Assembly: GCF_016629665.1 (NCBI RefSeq)
Contig: NZ_JAEPRQ010000004.1
Location: 186,001-250,000 of the forward strand
DNA from: Paracoccus caeni
GTDB lineage: Bacteria > Pseudomonadota > Alphaproteobacteria > Rhodobacterales > Rhodobacteraceae
Direction: 5' to 3'
DNA length: 64,000 nt
The notes beneath the pieces were generated by a model that searched no databases, had not been told where the DNA came from, and saw only the letters and a program-made list of their open reading frames with translations. Shown here one piece after another: positions 17,130-28,154 of the stretch; positions within the stretch are counted from its first letter, which is position 1; each line of letters begins with the position of its first letter. Position numbers and translations under genes: made by a program.

Positions 17130-18239
17130 TCAGCCGTATTGCTGCACCGGCGATCCGAACAGTGTCTCATCGGGCGAGATACCAAGCCCCGCGCGCTTCG
17201 GCAGGTCGATATAGCCATCCGTGATCCGAATGCCATTTTCGGGGTCATACGGGGTGGCGATATAGGGTTGCGCGATCCAGACACCCTCATTCAGGCGTGG
17301 CTGAACCGTCGCGCCGATCTGGGTACAGGCGGCCGCGATGATGTCACCGCCCCATGCATCGTCGCAGGTATGCGGCAGGGCACGCGCCTCGCAGATATCC
17401 CGGAAGGTTGCCATTGCGGCAAGTCCGCCGATCCGGGTCAGTTTCATACCGAAGCCATCACAAAGCCCCTGTCCCGCAGCGCGGATCACGGTCGAAAGAT
17501 CCACCCCGCTTTCGTCCAGATAGATACCGTGCAACACCCGGCCTTTCAGAAGCTCGATCTCTTCCAGCGTGTTGCAAGGCTGTTCAAGGATGAAAGGGAT
17601 GTCGGGACATTCCCGGCTAAGGCGCAGAACATCGCGGGCGGGCAGACTGCGGTTGCCATCAACCGCAAGCCGCACGCCGGTTCCCTTGATCCGCTCCCAA
17701 ACCTTGCGGATGGTTTCAATATCGATATCCACCGGGCGGTTGCCGATCTTGATCTGAAGCCGCGGGAAACCCTGGGCAACCTTTTCTGCGGCAATCCGCG
17801 CGATCTCTGTCGGTTCACCGATGCCGGTCGCGTAATAGGACGGCACCCGCTCGCTGGCGACCCCGCCCAACAGCTCCGCCACCCGGACGCCGTAATGTTT
17901 GCCCATCAGGTCATGGGCGGCAATGTCGATCGCCGCCTTGGCGTAGTTATGACCACATAGCAGCCCATCCATCTGCCGCCGCAGCATCAGCGGTTGCAAC
18001 GGGTTCGCGCCGATCAGGGCCGGGGCCATTTCGGCCAGCGCAGCGCGTGCCCCAAGGGCGTGGGACGGCGCATAGGTCGGCCCGACGGGGCAGGTTTCAC
18101 CCCAACCGATCAGGCCGGTATCGGCGACGATCTTGACCAGCGTCGTCTGCAACGACCAGACGGTCGAGCTTGCAATCGTATAAGGCCCGTCCACGACCGG
18201 AAGGTCATGTGCATAGACATGGATTTCGGCGATCCGCAT
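17130..18239 (-). CDS. hpbD: 4-Hydroxyproline betaine 2-epimerase-like enolase-superfamily enzyme
   Basis: A 369-residue member of the enolase superfamily, muconate-lactonizing subgroup. The second catalytic lysine is Lys164 in 'LQIKIG', the metal ligands are Asp194, Glu219 and Asp242, and the opposite base is Lys266 in 'GMKLTRIGG'. The C-terminal stretch '[18 protein letters not shown]' is the pattern I associate with HpbD, which epimerises trans-4-hydroxyproline betaine and proline betaine. The gene lies 38 bases after a Rieske oxygenase likely to demethylate betaines, the same pairing as in Paracoccus and Pelagibaca. Other dipeptide or sugar-acid activities of the superfamily are less likely given this context. 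Confidence 0.82.
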   Translation of the reverse strand: MRIAEIHVYAHDLPVVDGPYTIASSTVWSLQTTLVKIVADTGLIGWGETCPVGPTYAPSHALGARAALAEMAPALIGANPLQPLMLRRQMDGLLCGHNYAKAAIDIAAHDLMGKHYGVRVAELLGGVASERVPSYYATGIGEPTEIARIAAEKVAQGFPRLQIKIGNRPVDIDIETIRKVWERIKGTGVRLAVDGNRSLPARDVLRLSRECPDIPFILEQPCNTLEEIELLKGRVLHGIYLDESGVDLSTVIRAAGQGLCDGFGMKLTRIGGLAAMATFRDICEARALPHTCDDAWGGDIIAAACTQIGATVQPRLNEGVWIAQPYIATPYDPENGIRITDGYIDLPKRAGLGISPDETLFGSPVQQYG

Positions 18240-18277
18240 GGAGGGCCCCCTTGCTGATGGATGAGATGTGAGGGCGG

Positions 18278-19549
<1,272 letters not shown>

Positions 19550-19592
19550 TCAGTCGGCAGCGGATGGTTGACAACGGCATAAAAATTCATCC

Positions 19593-19613
19593 TGGATTAC
19601 TTGAGCTAATCCA
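19593..19613. promoter_or_regulatory. Probable LysR operator upstream of the betaine genes
   Basis: TGGATTA and TAATCCA form a perfect 7-base inverted repeat around CTTGAGC. The core ATTA-N7-TAAT is a standard LysR-box layout. It sits between the divergent regulator and Rieske genes. Confidence 0.55.
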
Positions 19614-19635
19614 AGATGTGATAAGGCTGCTGTTT

Positions 19636-20511
19636 ATGAAACGGCCATACGACCTGTCATCCATGACCGCCTTGACCTGTTTCGAGGCTGCGGCCCGTCA
19701 TATGAGTTTCAAAGTTGCGGCCAGTGAAACTAATGTCACGCCCGCCGCCGTCAGCCACCAGATCAAAGCGTTGGAACGTGATCTGGGCTGCGCGCTGTTT
19801 ACCCGCCGCCATCGCGGGGTCGAACTGACCGAGAAGGGTGCCTTTCTTCTGGTCGCTCTGCAACGCAGCTTCGAGACGATCTCGGAAGCGGTGGGGCAAT
19901 TGCGCGAAAGCGCAGAGACGGTCGATGTCACCATCCGAGCCTCGACCGCGGTCAGCGCGCTGTGGCTGACCCCGAAGATCGCCGCGTTCTGGAAGGTCCA
20001 TCCCGCCATCACCGTTTCGCAGATCGTCAGCGATGTGCCGGGATCGGCAGGGCGGGAAGATCTGGGCATTCGCTATGCCGTTCCTCAGGATTCGGGCGAA
20101 GAATGGCGGCCGTTGTTTCAGGACCGGATCATCGCCTTGGGCACGAAGCGGTTTCAGCAGGATTACCGCATCCGTAACACGGCCGACCTGCTCAACGCGC
20201 CGCTGATCCATATGAAAATCGAAGAAAATGACTGGACCGGCTGGGCGGACTGGTTCGCGGCCTTTGGGCATCCGCCGCCGAAAGGCCGCAGCCTGCATGT
20301 GAACAACCACATGATCGCCTTGCAAGCCGCGCAGGACGATGTGGGCGCCGTTCTGGGTTGGAGCGGGCTTTTGGGTGATCTGCTGGATCAGCAGCGGTTG
20401 GTCAGGCTTGTGCCCGACAGCATGCCTTCGCCTGCCGGTTTTCATCTGACAATCCATCCACGCGCCTCGGTCGAGGCACGGCTGTTTGCCGATTGGCTGC
20501 AACAGGGTTGA
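19636..20511 (+). CDS. LysR-family regulator (GcvA-like) of betaine genes
   Basis: A 291-residue LysR regulator. The helix-turn-helix is 'FKVAASETNVTPAAVSHQIKALE' (about residues 25-47), and the body resembles the GcvA/AmpR branch. The start MKRPYDLSS is preceded by AAGG at proper spacing; an in-frame upstream extension would run through the palindromic operator, so I excluded it. It is divergent from the Rieske-hpbD pair and probably induces it with betaine. Confidence 0.9.
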   Translation: MKRPYDLSSMTALTCFEAAARHMSFKVAASETNVTPAAVSHQIKALERDLGCALFTRRHRGVELTEKGAFLLVALQRSFETISEAVGQLRESAETVDVTIRASTAVSALWLTPKIAAFWKVHPAITVSQIVSDVPGSAGREDLGIRYAVPQDSGEEWRPLFQDRIIALGTKRFQQDYRIRNTADLLNAPLIHMKIEENDWTGWADWFAAFGHPPPKGRSLHVNNHMIALQAAQDDVGAVLGWSGLLGDLLDQQRLVRLVPDSMPSPAGFHLTIHPRASVEARLFADWLQQG

Positions 20512-20560
20512 TCCGGAAGGGTGGCGGGACGGCGAATATACCGCCCCGACCAAGCTATCG

Positions 20561-21784
20561 TTACGCCAACCAGTTCATATAGGCCTGCGTTCCGCCGTTC
20601 CTCGCGGCGGCTTTTGCAGCATCGGCGTCGATGGCGGCGGCATCGGCTCCACTAGTAAGCATGTGAACCAAGGCGTCGCGGACCAGTTCGGCCTGGCCCC
20701 GCATAAGGTTGCAGGGATCAAGCTGGAAATAGCCCTTCTCGACCTCGTGTCCCCGCACGATCAGGGGCGGGTCCAGCCTCCCGAAAGCCTCGGCGAACTG
20801 GGCGGCAGAGGCTCCGGCTTTGGCGGGATCGACCCAGACTTGCAGGCGTTCCAGCGGGTTATTGGTCGGATCGGGGATGCGCATCGGAGTGATGCCGGGC
20901 AGATCGGCGATTGCTGCCTGCCACATCTGCAACGCACGCGTCTCTTCGGCGCGGATAGCGTCGTGATCGCGTTCCATCCATTGTTCCATGGCGGCAATCG
21001 CGCCTGCGATGCTTTCCTTGCCGATCTTCATGCCCCGACCAATGCCGATATTCTGCAAATAGGAGGCACGGATCAGATCCCTGCGTCCGGCGACGATCCC
21101 CGATGTCGGGCCCCCAAGGAACTTGTGGCCCGAATAGATGACGATATCCGCGCCCTTGGCCAGAAAACCCGTCAGGTCATATTCAGACGCCGCATCCACG
21201 ATCACCGGCACGCCTTTGGCATGGGCAATCTCGGCAAAGGTTTCCAACGGGATCATGCCGTAATCGACGACGTGGTGCGACACCACATAAAGTGCGGCGG
21301 CGCAGGTCTCATCCAACGCGGCATCCAGTTGATAATCCTTCGCCAATGTGGATTGACCAACGGTCCGAGTGTCGCCGCCCGCCAGCGCGATGGCCTGCGA
21401 TACCGGCGCGCCATATTCGCACAGATGGCCCATTTGCACCGCCACCGCCCTGCGCGGGCCGGGGTCCTGCGGCAGCGCTTCGGCGCGGGCGGGGTCCATG
21501 CCGGTGATCGCGCCTGCGACCGCCAATGTGATCCCGGCGCTGGCCGATGCGGTCAGAAATCCGGCCTCGGCCCCGGTGAGACGGGCGATCACCTCGGACG
21601 CGCGGGCCTGCATTTCGTGAATACGGGCAAAGCGCGGCATCGCCGCAGCAGTTGCCGCCGCGACCCGCTGCGTCGCAATCGAGCCGCCCAGCGAGGTCAT
21701 CGTGCCCGAGACATTGACCATCCGGCCAAAGCCCTCGGCGTCGTGCCATGACCAGTCGATCGGATATTCGGTGTTTCTAAGCAT
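20561..21784 (-). CDS. SelA-like PLP-dependent lyase (DgaE / amino-acid ammonia-lyase group)
   Basis: A 407-residue fold-type I PLP enzyme related to L-seryl-tRNA(Sec) selenium transferase and D-glucosaminate-6-phosphate ammonia-lyase. The PLP lysine is Lys221 in 'YSGHKFLGGPTSG', and Asp197 in 'VIVDAAS' should bind the ring nitrogen. The N-terminus 'GRMVNVSGTMTSLGGS' is typical of the group. A GAGAAG ribosome site fixes the start. It is divergent from the IclR regulator and paired in the neighbourhood with an amidohydrolase and RidA. Similar pairs of amidohydrolase and SelA-like protein occur in other bacteria. A role in eliminating ammonia from a deacylated amino acid fits, but the substrate is unknown. 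Confidence 0.75.
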   Translation of the reverse strand: MLRNTEYPIDWSWHDAEGFGRMVNVSGTMTSLGGSIATQRVAAATAAAMPRFARIHEMQARASEVIARLTGAEAGFLTASASAGITLAVAGAITGMDPARAEALPQDPGPRRAVAVQMGHLCEYGAPVSQAIALAGGDTRTVGQSTLAKDYQLDAALDETCAAALYVVSHHVVDYGMIPLETFAEIAHAKGVPVIVDAASEYDLTGFLAKGADIVIYSGHKFLGGPTSGIVAGRRDLIRASYLQNIGIGRGMKIGKESIAGAIAAMEQWMERDHDAIRAEETRALQMWQAAIADLPGITPMRIPDPTNNPLERLQVWVDPAKAGASAAQFAEAFGRLDPPLIVRGHEVEKGYFQLDPCNLMRGQAELVRDALVHMLTSGADAAAIDADAAKAAARNGGTQAYMNWLA

Positions 21785-21811
21785 CGTCTTCTCTTTCGGT
21801 TCTTGAGGTAG

Positions 21812-21828
21812 GTTCCATAACTGTGGTA
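21812..21828. promoter_or_regulatory. Putative IclR operator, site 1
   Basis: GTTCCATAACTGTGG lies between the divergent lyase and IclR genes. It closely matches GTTCCATAATTGCG found upstream of the binding-protein gene nearly 8 kb away, at the other end of the catabolic cluster. The shared sequence and TTCC-type core fit IclR-family sites. Confidence 0.5.
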
Positions 21829-21866
21829 TTTGTGCCAAAATGATGGAAACGGCGAAGGTAGGTGGT

Positions 21867-22673
21867 ATGATGGGTGCCGATCTTGCGGCAGATGAAGCGG
21901 AGGGTCCGGCGCGCCGGTCCCGCACCAGCGGCATCGACCGTTCGTTGCAGATCCTCGACATCCTGACCGAGCGTCATCAGCCGATGACGGCCTATGAATT
22001 GGCAAAGGTCACCGGCGCGCCGCCTTCCACCGTTTACAAGCTGATCGATGAGTTGGAAGAACGGGCGATGTTGTCGCGCAGTGCCGATGGCCGGGTCTGG
22101 CTGGGGCCGCGTCTGATGCGCTACGGGCTTGCCTATCGCGCGCGGATGAGCGCCTTCAGCGAGGCGGAACGCGCCATGTTCGCGCTGAATGAGCGGGTCG
22201 CCGAAATGGTGCAGATCTGTGCGCGCGACGGCGGCCTGATGCAGGTCGTCGCGATGGCCGAGGGGACCGGAGCGTTCCGCGTCACCTCGGATGTGGGCAC
22301 AAGGGTGCCGCTGAACTGGACCGCATCGGGACGCTTGTTGATCGGCCATCTGCCGGATGCCGCACGTCTGGCGGTGTTTCAGGATTGCGCCCGCCCGTCG
22401 AATACCGGGCTTGCCGAAACCGATCCGGCCAAGCTTGCCCAGATGTCGCGCGAAGATTTTGTGAACGGATTGTCGGTGCAGATCGACACTTCCGAAGATC
22501 AGGTGGCGTGCATCGCGGCGCCGATCCGGGGGCTGGACGGCACCTGTGAGCTGACCCTGTCCGTGGTGATGCCGAAGCACCGGGTCCGCGACAAATTCGC
22601 CCTTGTTTCGAGCGAGGTCCGCGAAGCGGCGCTGTCCGTCGAAAGGGCGCTTGGCTTGCATCACCGCGCCTGA
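21867..22673 (+). CDS. IclR-family transcriptional regulator
   Basis: A 268-residue IclR regulator with an N-terminal winged helix ('RSLQILDILTERHQPMTAYE' and 'APPSTVYKLIDELEERAML') and a C-terminal GAF-like effector domain. The most likely start is the ATG preceded by AAGGTAGG; ATG codons 27 bases earlier lack a ribosome site. It is divergent from the SelA-like lyase, and its 3' end overlaps the convergent RidA gene by 13 bases. Operator-like repeats suggest it controls both this lyase and the large transport and hydrolysis operon. Confidence 0.9.
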   Translation: MMGADLAADEAEGPARRSRTSGIDRSLQILDILTERHQPMTAYELAKVTGAPPSTVYKLIDELEERAMLSRSADGRVWLGPRLMRYGLAYRARMSAFSEAERAMFALNERVAEMVQICARDGGLMQVVAMAEGTGAFRVTSDVGTRVPLNWTASGRLLIGHLPDAARLAVFQDCARPSNTGLAETDPAKLAQMSREDFVNGLSVQIDTSEDQVACIAAPIRGLDGTCELTLSVVMPKHRVRDKFALVSSEVREAALSVERALGLHHRA

Positions 22674-23170
22674 TCCACTGCGGCGGAGGCAGCGACTTCA
22701 AAGATCGCCTCGATCTCAACCGGGATACGGTTGGGCAATGAGCCGACCCCGAAAGACGACCGCGCGTGAATCCCCGCCTCTCCAAAGATTTCCGCCAGCA
22801 GGTCAGAGGCACCGTCGATGACGAAGGGATGCCGTTCGAAATCCGGGTCCGCATTCACCAGTCCCAGCAGTTTCACCACACCGCCAACGCGGTCCAGCGA
22901 ACCAAAGGCGTCGCGCAGCGCCGTCAGGATGTTGACCGCGACCAGCTTTGCATGTTCGCGCGCCTCTTCGGCGGTCACTTCGCTGCCGACCTTGCCTTGA
23001 ATCAGCGTGCCATCTGCCCGGACCGGACCCTGCCCTGACACATAGATCATGTTGCCCGAACAACGGACGTTGCGGAATGAACCGATCGGCGCCGGTGCCG
23101 TCTTTGGCAGCGTGATGCCCAAGGCGGCAAAGCGGGTTTCGGGCGTGCTTGCCAGCGCGTCAGTGTCCAT
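22661..23170 (-). CDS. RidA/YjgF family enamine/imine deaminase
   Basis: A 169-residue RidA-family protein of the longer type ('FAALGITLPKTAPAPIGSFRN' start, then 'VSGQGPVRADG' and 'SSFGVGSLPNRIPVEIEAIFEV'). These proteins hydrolyse reactive enamines or imines released by PLP enzymes. It is the last gene of the peptide-transport operon; its start overlaps the ATPase gene stop by 11 bases. Its partner would be the SelA-like lyase of the same cluster. The subfamily, which lacks the standard RidA arginine context, may have a different substrate. Confidence 0.88.
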   Translation of the reverse strand: MDTDALASTPETRFAALGITLPKTAPAPIGSFRNVRCSGNMIYVSGQGPVRADGTLIQGKVGSEVTAEEAREHAKLVAVNILTALRDAFGSLDRVGGVVKLLGLVNADPDFERHPFVIDGASDLLAEIFGEAGIHARSSFGVGSLPNRIPVEIEAIFEVAASAAVDQAR

Positions 23171-24122
23171 AAAGTTCCTCAGTTCTTTTGCAGTAGCTTT
23201 GATGGTGAGCACCCAGAAGATGCGCGTCGGGCACGCCTGTCGCGCAAAGATCGGCGACATGCGGGCAGCGGGTGCGGAAAACGCAGCCGGAAGGAGGGGC
23301 GAGCGGACTTGGGATGTCGCCCTGCAACGGCGTGCGATTGCGCGCCGCACGCGGATCGGGTTGCGGGATCGCCGAGTTCAGCGCCCGGGTATAGGGATGC
23401 GCCGAGGCCCGCTGGACCCGATTTGTCGGCCCGATCTCCATCAGGCGGCCAAGATAAAGAACCGCGACCTGATCGCAGAGATAGTTCACCACCGACAGAT
23501 CGTGGGCGATGAACAGCATCGTCAGATTGCGCTTTTCCCGCAATTCCAGAAGCAGGTTCAGCACCTGCGCCTGAATCGACACGTCCAGCGCCGAGACGCT
23601 TTCATCGGCAACGATAAAATCCGGCTCCAGTGCCAGTGCGCGGGCGATGCCGATACGCTGCCGCTGTCCGCCCGAGAAAGCATGGGGATAGCGGTTCATG
23701 TGGTCCGCATTCAGTCCCACCTCTTCCAGCAGCGCGGCCACCCGGTCGCGACGATCCCGGCGGGTGCCGATGCCAAAGGCGCGCAAGCCCTCGGCGATCA
23801 GGTCGCCGACTTTCAGGCGAGGGTTCAGGGACGAGACGGGGTCTTGAAAGATGATCTGCATCCGGCGGCGCATGTCGCGCATGCCTTTTGCATCCAGCGT
23901 GGTGATGTCGGTGCCGTCAAAGCGGATCTGGCCGCTGGTCGGCTCGACCAGACGAAGCAGCGCCCGGCCTAGCGTGGTCTTGCCCGACCCGCTTTCCCCC
24001 ACCAGCCCCATGATCGAGCCCCGCGGGATGTCGAAGCTGACATCTTCGACCGCGTGAACGGTGCCGGATGCGGTATCGAACCGCTTGGTCAGGTTTCGGA
24101 TTTGCAAAAGCGCGTCGGTCAT
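23160..24122 (-). CDS. Dipeptide/oligopeptide ABC transporter ATPase (DppF type)
   Basis: A 320-residue ATPase with Walker A 'GESGSGKTT', signature 'FSGGQRQRIGIARAL', Walker B 'FIVADESVSALDVSIQ' and a C-terminal cysteine-containing oligo_HPY tail ('GCVFRTRCPHVADLC', about residues 280-300). That tail often holds an iron-sulfur cluster in the Dpp/Opp family. Its start overlaps the DppD gene by four bases. It works with the partner ATPase in one peptide-type importer. Confidence 0.92.
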   Translation of the reverse strand: MTDALLQIRNLTKRFDTASGTVHAVEDVSFDIPRGSIMGLVGESGSGKTTLGRALLRLVEPTSGQIRFDGTDITTLDAKGMRDMRRRMQIIFQDPVSSLNPRLKVGDLIAEGLRAFGIGTRRDRRDRVAALLEEVGLNADHMNRYPHAFSGGQRQRIGIARALALEPDFIVADESVSALDVSIQAQVLNLLLELREKRNLTMLFIAHDLSVVNYLCDQVAVLYLGRLMEIGPTNRVQRASAHPYTRALNSAIPQPDPRAARNRTPLQGDIPSPLAPPSGCVFRTRCPHVADLCATGVPDAHLLGAHHQSYCKRTEELYGH

Positions 24123-25120
24123 GCGGCCCCCGCAAAGTCGAAGATGCAGGCTGACAGATGGCCGCTGGCCTTCTCCTCAAGCGATACGGGCCGGTGGCAT
24201 TCAGGTTGCGCATGGCTGCAACGGGGCGCGAAGGCGCAGCCGGATGGCAAGGCGGTCAGCGACGGGACCGATCCGGGGATCGGCACCAACCGCTCGCCAT
24301 CGACCAGATCATCCCGCGGGATCGAGGCCAGCAGCCCTTGGGTATAGGGGTGGCGGGTATGGTCGAACAGATCCAGCACCCCGGCCTGTTCCACGACCGC
24401 GCCCGCATACATCACCGCCACTTGATCCGCCATTTCGGCGACCACGCCCATATCGTGGGTGATGAACAGGATCGACATGTCCAACTCCTTCTGAAGCCTG
24501 CGCATCAGGTCAAGGATCTGCGCCTGAATGGTCACGTCCAAGGCTGTCGTCGGCTCATCCGCAATCAGCAGCGCCGGGTTGCAGATCAGCCCCATGGCGA
24601 TCATCACCCGCTGTCGCATACCGCCCGACAATTCATGCGGATAGGATTTGGCCCGCGCCGCCGCCCCCGGAATCTCGACCAGTTCCAGCATCTCGATCAC
24701 CCGCTTGTCCCGCTGTGCCGAAGAGACATTTTCGTGCAGCAACAACATCTCACCAATCTGATCGCCGACGGTGAAAAGCGGGTTCAGCGAGGACATCGGT
24801 TCCTGAAAGATCATCGAAATACCCGGCCCTCGCATCGCCCGGTATCCTGCAGCGTCCAGCCCGGCCAGATCGACGACCGTGCCATCTGATCGGCGAAAGT
24901 TCAGCCGTCCCGACAGGATTCGCCCCGAAGGCGGCAGCAGACCCATCAGCGCCAGCGAGGTCACCGATTTGCCCGATCCGCTTTCACCGACCAGTGCCAG
25001 CGTCTTACCCCGGCCCAGCGTGAAGCTGACATCGCGCAACGCGGTCACGGTGGCAGCCCCCCGGCCAAAGCCGACGCGCAGCCCCTCGACCGACAGGATC
25101 GTGTCATCCGGCGTCTGCAT
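24119..25120 (-). CDS. Dipeptide/oligopeptide ABC transporter ATPase (DppD type)
   Basis: A 333-residue ATPase with Walker A 'GESGSGKSV', signature '[15 protein letters not shown]', Walker B '[15 protein letters not shown]' and the cysteine tail '[15 protein letters not shown]'. I chose the ATG nine bases after AAAGG rather than the one that abuts it. It follows the amidohydrolase gene by 15 bases in the same operon. Confidence 0.92.
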   Translation of the reverse strand: MQTPDDTILSVEGLRVGFGRGAATVTALRDVSFTLGRGKTLALVGESGSGKSVTSLALMGLLPPSGRILSGRLNFRRSDGTVVDLAGLDAAGYRAMRGPGISMIFQEPMSSLNPLFTVGDQIGEMLLLHENVSSAQRDKRVIEMLELVEIPGAAARAKSYPHELSGGMRQRVMIAMGLICNPALLIADEPTTALDVTIQAQILDLMRRLQKELDMSILFITHDMGVVAEMADQVAVMYAGAVVEQAGVLDLFDHTRHPYTQGLLASIPRDDLVDGERLVPIPGSVPSLTALPSGCAFAPRCSHAQPECHRPVSLEEKASGHLSACIFDFAGAA

Positions 25121-25135
25121 CGCGATCATCCTTTC

Positions 25136-26260
25136 TCAGGTCTCGGGCGGCAGCCGCCGTGAGGCGGGCTTGGCGTCGTCACCCAGAACGGTCAGGCGCG
25201 GTTCGAACACCCGGCCCATCACCATGTGGTTGCCCTGACTGTCCATCACGTCGATTTCGGCATCCTCAAGATCGAAGACGGTGAAGTCGGCACGGATGCC
25301 AGAGGCCAGCCCATTGGCGCCCGACAGACCAAGGACGGATCGCGGCGCGTTGGTCGTGGCCTCCAGACAGTCCTCAAAGCTCAGCCCGACCGCCAGCAGT
25401 TTCGAGATGGTCGTGGCCATGTCATAGACGGGCTTGGCCATCGAATGCTGGTGAAGATCGGTCGAGATCGAGAACGGCCGCAGCCCGTCGGCAATCGAAT
25501 CCCGCGCGGTCTTGAAGTTGAAGGACGCCCCGCCGTGGCCGATATCCATCAGGATGCCGCGCGCGGCCATATCCTGCGCCATCTGGAAGAGCGCTGCCGT
25601 ATCGCGGATCGATCCTGCCGCTTTGCCGTTGAAGCAATGGGTGACGATGTCGCCGGGTGTCAGCAGCTCGAACACCTCGTCGATCAGGGGGGGCGGTTCG
25701 CCGACATGCACCATCAGCGGCAGATTGACCATTTCGGCCACGCGCTTGGCGATCTTGGCCGGGGTGATGCCCCAGCTTCCGACGATCACGCCCGATGCGC
25801 GGACTTTGATGCCGCAGATGACATCGCGATTGGCCTCGATCACGGCAAGCGTACGGTCGATGTCGATTGACCGCCAGTCGATCAGCTCTGGCACCCGGTT
25901 GCAGGCAACCAGCCCGATCGAGCCGATGTTCAGGAATGCCTTGATCGTCTCACTTGCCGGGTCGATCACATATTCCCGCAGGCCGTGAAAGCTGGCCTCG
26001 CCCGCAGACCCTGCATCGGCCATTGCGGTGACGCCGGTGGGGCGACCGGCCTCGGACGCGCGGACCGAGATATCGGTGCCGCCGTGCCAGACATGGACAT
26101 GCAGATCGCACCAGCCGGGCGACAGATAGGCACCGTTCAGATCCAGCGTCTCGGCGCCCTCTGCCGGGGTGGCTGCGACATTGCCTGACGCATCGACGAA
26201 GATTTCGTCCGGAGTGGTGTCGAGGCCTACAGCTTTGAAATTGGTCAGTCTCAGCGGCAC
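25136..26260 (-). CDS. Amidohydrolase/deacetylase-family metallohydrolase (Atu3266-like)
   Basis: A 374-residue amidohydrolase of the dihydroorotase-like branch. Metal ligands are His54 and His56 in 'CDLHVHVWHG', probable carboxylated Lys152 in 'GIKVRASG', His185, His208 and Asp268 in 'STDLHQHS'. It starts with GTG, seven bases after AAGGAG. This branch includes Atu3266 and EF_0837 types, which hydrolyse acylated hydroxy or amino acids and are often next to SelA-like enzymes. Here it sits inside a peptide-type ABC operon, so it probably removes an acyl group from an imported N-acyl compound. The exact substrate is not known. Confidence 0.82.
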   Translation of the reverse strand: MPLRLTNFKAVGLDTTPDEIFVDASGNVAATPAEGAETLDLNGAYLSPGWCDLHVHVWHGGTDISVRASEAGRPTGVTAMADAGSAGEASFHGLREYVIDPASETIKAFLNIGSIGLVACNRVPELIDWRSIDIDRTLAVIEANRDVICGIKVRASGVIVGSWGITPAKIAKRVAEMVNLPLMVHVGEPPPLIDEVFELLTPGDIVTHCFNGKAAGSIRDTAALFQMAQDMAARGILMDIGHGGASFNFKTARDSIADGLRPFSISTDLHQHSMAKPVYDMATTISKLLAVGLSFEDCLEATTNAPRSVLGLSGANGLASGIRADFTVFDLEDAEIDVMDSQGNHMVMGRVFEPRLTVLGDDAKPASRRLPPET

Positions 26261-26261
26261 G

Positions 26262-27125
26262 TCAGGTCTCCTTGGCAAGTTTGGGGTCCAGCGCGTCGCG
26301 CAATCCGTCGCCGACGATCTGCAAAGACAGAACCGAAAGCGCGATGGCGAGGCCGGGAAAGAGGATCAGGAAGAAGGCGTTGTCGATATACTGGCGGCCT
26401 TCGTTCACCATGATGCCCCAGGTCGGGATCTTCGGATCGACGCCGACACCAAGGAACGACAGCCCGGCCTCGGCCAGCATGGCATAGGCAAAGATGAACG
26501 TGGCCTGCACCAGAATGGGCGACACGATATTGCGCAACACATGCGTCACCATGATCGTCGGTGTCCGGGTGCCAAGGGCCCGCGCGGCCTCGACATAAGG
26601 CAACTCGCGGATCACCAGCGTCGAGGCGCGGACGATGCGGGCAATCCGCGGGGCGTAAACGACGGATAGCGCAAGGATGACATTGCCCATCGATCCGCCG
26701 AAGATCGCCACCAGCGACAAGGCCAGAAGGATATCGGGGAAGGCCATCATCGCGTCGATAAGACGGGACAAAGGGGTGTCCAGTTTGCGGAAGAACCCGG
26801 CAACCAGCCCGATGAAGACCCCCGCCACCGAAGACAGCAGCGCCACGCCCAACCCGATGCCCAGCGAGGTCTGACCCGCGACCATCAGACGGCCCAGCAC
26901 ATCGCGGCCAAAGGCGTCCGCGCCCAGCATGTATTCCGCACCGGGTCCGGTCAGACGGTTCCTGACCGACATGCCGCCGATGCTGGTCAGCCCAAAGGCT
27001 GGCAACAGAAAGCAGGCCGCAACGATCAGCACGAAAACCGCAAGCGCCACCACGACCGACGGCCGTTGCATCAGCAGCTTGCGCAGGCTGGGGGGTGCTG
27101 CAGCAGAAGAAGCGGGGCCGGCCAT
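26262..27125 (-). CDS. Dipeptide-type ABC transporter permease (DppC)
   Basis: An inner-membrane permease of 287 residues with an N-terminal helix (about residues 25-45), a DppC-type 'GADAFGRDVLGRLMVAGQTSLG' segment and the docking loop 'YVEAARALGTRTPTIMVTHVLRN'. Its ATG overlaps the stop of the dppB-type gene by one base. One base separates its stop from the GTG of the amidohydrolase. Confidence 0.92.
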   Translation of the reverse strand: MAGPASSAAAPPSLRKLLMQRPSVVVALAVFVLIVAACFLLPAFGLTSIGGMSVRNRLTGPGAEYMLGADAFGRDVLGRLMVAGQTSLGIGLGVALLSSVAGVFIGLVAGFFRKLDTPLSRLIDAMMAFPDILLALSLVAIFGGSMGNVILALSVVYAPRIARIVRASTLVIRELPYVEAARALGTRTPTIMVTHVLRNIVSPILVQATFIFAYAMLAEAGLSFLGVGVDPKIPTWGIMVNEGRQYIDNAFFLILFPGLAIALSVLSLQIVGDGLRDALDPKLAKET

Positions 27126-28066
27126 CAGTATTTCACCCTCTTGTCAACGGCGAGGTAAAGAAGGTCGGTGATCAGGTTCACCAGCACGTAAAGCGCTGCG
27201 ACGACGATCAGCGTGCCCTGAATCACCGGATAGTCCCGGCGCAGAACCGCATTCACCACCAGATTTCCCATGCCGGGCAGATTGAAGACCCGTTCGGTGA
27301 CGACCGCGCCGGATACCAGCAATGCAAAGGTGAGCCCGACGACCGTGATGATGGGAATGCCCGCATTCTTCAGCGCGTGACGCAGAACCACGCGGCGTTC
27401 GGTCATGCCTTTGGCGCGGGCAGTCCGCACGTAATCCTCGCCCAGAATGTCCAGCATCGACGCGCGGGTAAAACGCAGGATCAGCGCGGAATTGGTGATG
27501 CCCAGCGTGATGGCGGGCAGGATCAGATGGCGCATCCGCTCGGTAAAACCTGCGCCCGCACCGCCATAGCCTGATGCGGGAAACCAGCCCAGATCGGTGG
27601 CGAGATAGCGTTGAAAGACCAGCCCGGTCAGAAAGCTGGGAACCGACGCGGCCAGCATCGCCGTGGTGATCGAGGTCTGATCCAGCACAGAGCCGCGTCG
27701 ATAGGCGGCCCAGATCCCGATAGGGGTCGCGATCACCAGCGCCACCAGCAGCGAAAACAGCGCAAGGACGATCGTCGGCTCGGCCCGGCTGGCCAGAACC
27801 GTGGTGACCGGCTGATTGAAGAACAGCGATTGTCCCAGATCGCCCCGCAGCGCATTGGCAAGAAAGCTGCCGAACTGAGCGATGATCGGCTGATCCAGTC
27901 CCAGTCTGACCCGCAGCGCCGCCACCTCTTCCGGCGAGGCGTCGGGCCCCAGCATCAACGAGGCGGGATCGCCGGGCGCAAGGCGCACCAGCACGAAGGC
28001 GATGGTCAGCACCAGAAAGATGACGACGATCATGCCGATCAGGCGGCGAAGAAGATAGCTGCGCAT
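27125..28066 (-). CDS. Dipeptide-type ABC transporter permease (DppB)
   Basis: An inner-membrane permease of 313 residues, family DppB/OppB. It has an N-terminal 'LLRRLIGMIVVIFLVLTIAF' helix, a periplasmic loop with 'LGLDQPIIAQF', and the docking loop 'YVRTARAKGMTERRVVLRHALKN'. It follows the binding-protein gene after 88 bases containing a terminator-like hairpin. Confidence 0.92.
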   Translation of the reverse strand: MRSYLLRRLIGMIVVIFLVLTIAFVLVRLAPGDPASLMLGPDASPEEVAALRVRLGLDQPIIAQFGSFLANALRGDLGQSLFFNQPVTTVLASRAEPTIVLALFSLLVALVIATPIGIWAAYRRGSVLDQTSITTAMLAASVPSFLTGLVFQRYLATDLGWFPASGYGGAGAGFTERMRHLILPAITLGITNSALILRFTRASMLDILGEDYVRTARAKGMTERRVVLRHALKNAGIPIITVVGLTFALLVSGAVVTERVFNLPGMGNLVVNAVLRRDYPVIQGTLIVVAALYVLVNLITDLLYLAVDKRVKY

Positions 28067-28116
28067 GTTGATCTCGATGCGTTGCGAAAGGTGCCGTTTC
28101 GGATGGCGAAAAATCC

Positions 28117-28139
28117 GTCGCGCGGGCTTGCCGCGCGAC
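28117..28139 (-). terminator. Intra-operon terminator-like hairpin after the peptide-binding protein gene
   Basis: A perfect 9-base stem (GTCGCGCGG with CCGCGCGAC) and 5-base loop is followed on the transcribed strand by GGATTTTT. It should end part of the transcripts after the binding-protein gene and lower permease expression. Confidence 0.65.
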
Positions 28140-28154
28140 CGGAAGGATCATCGT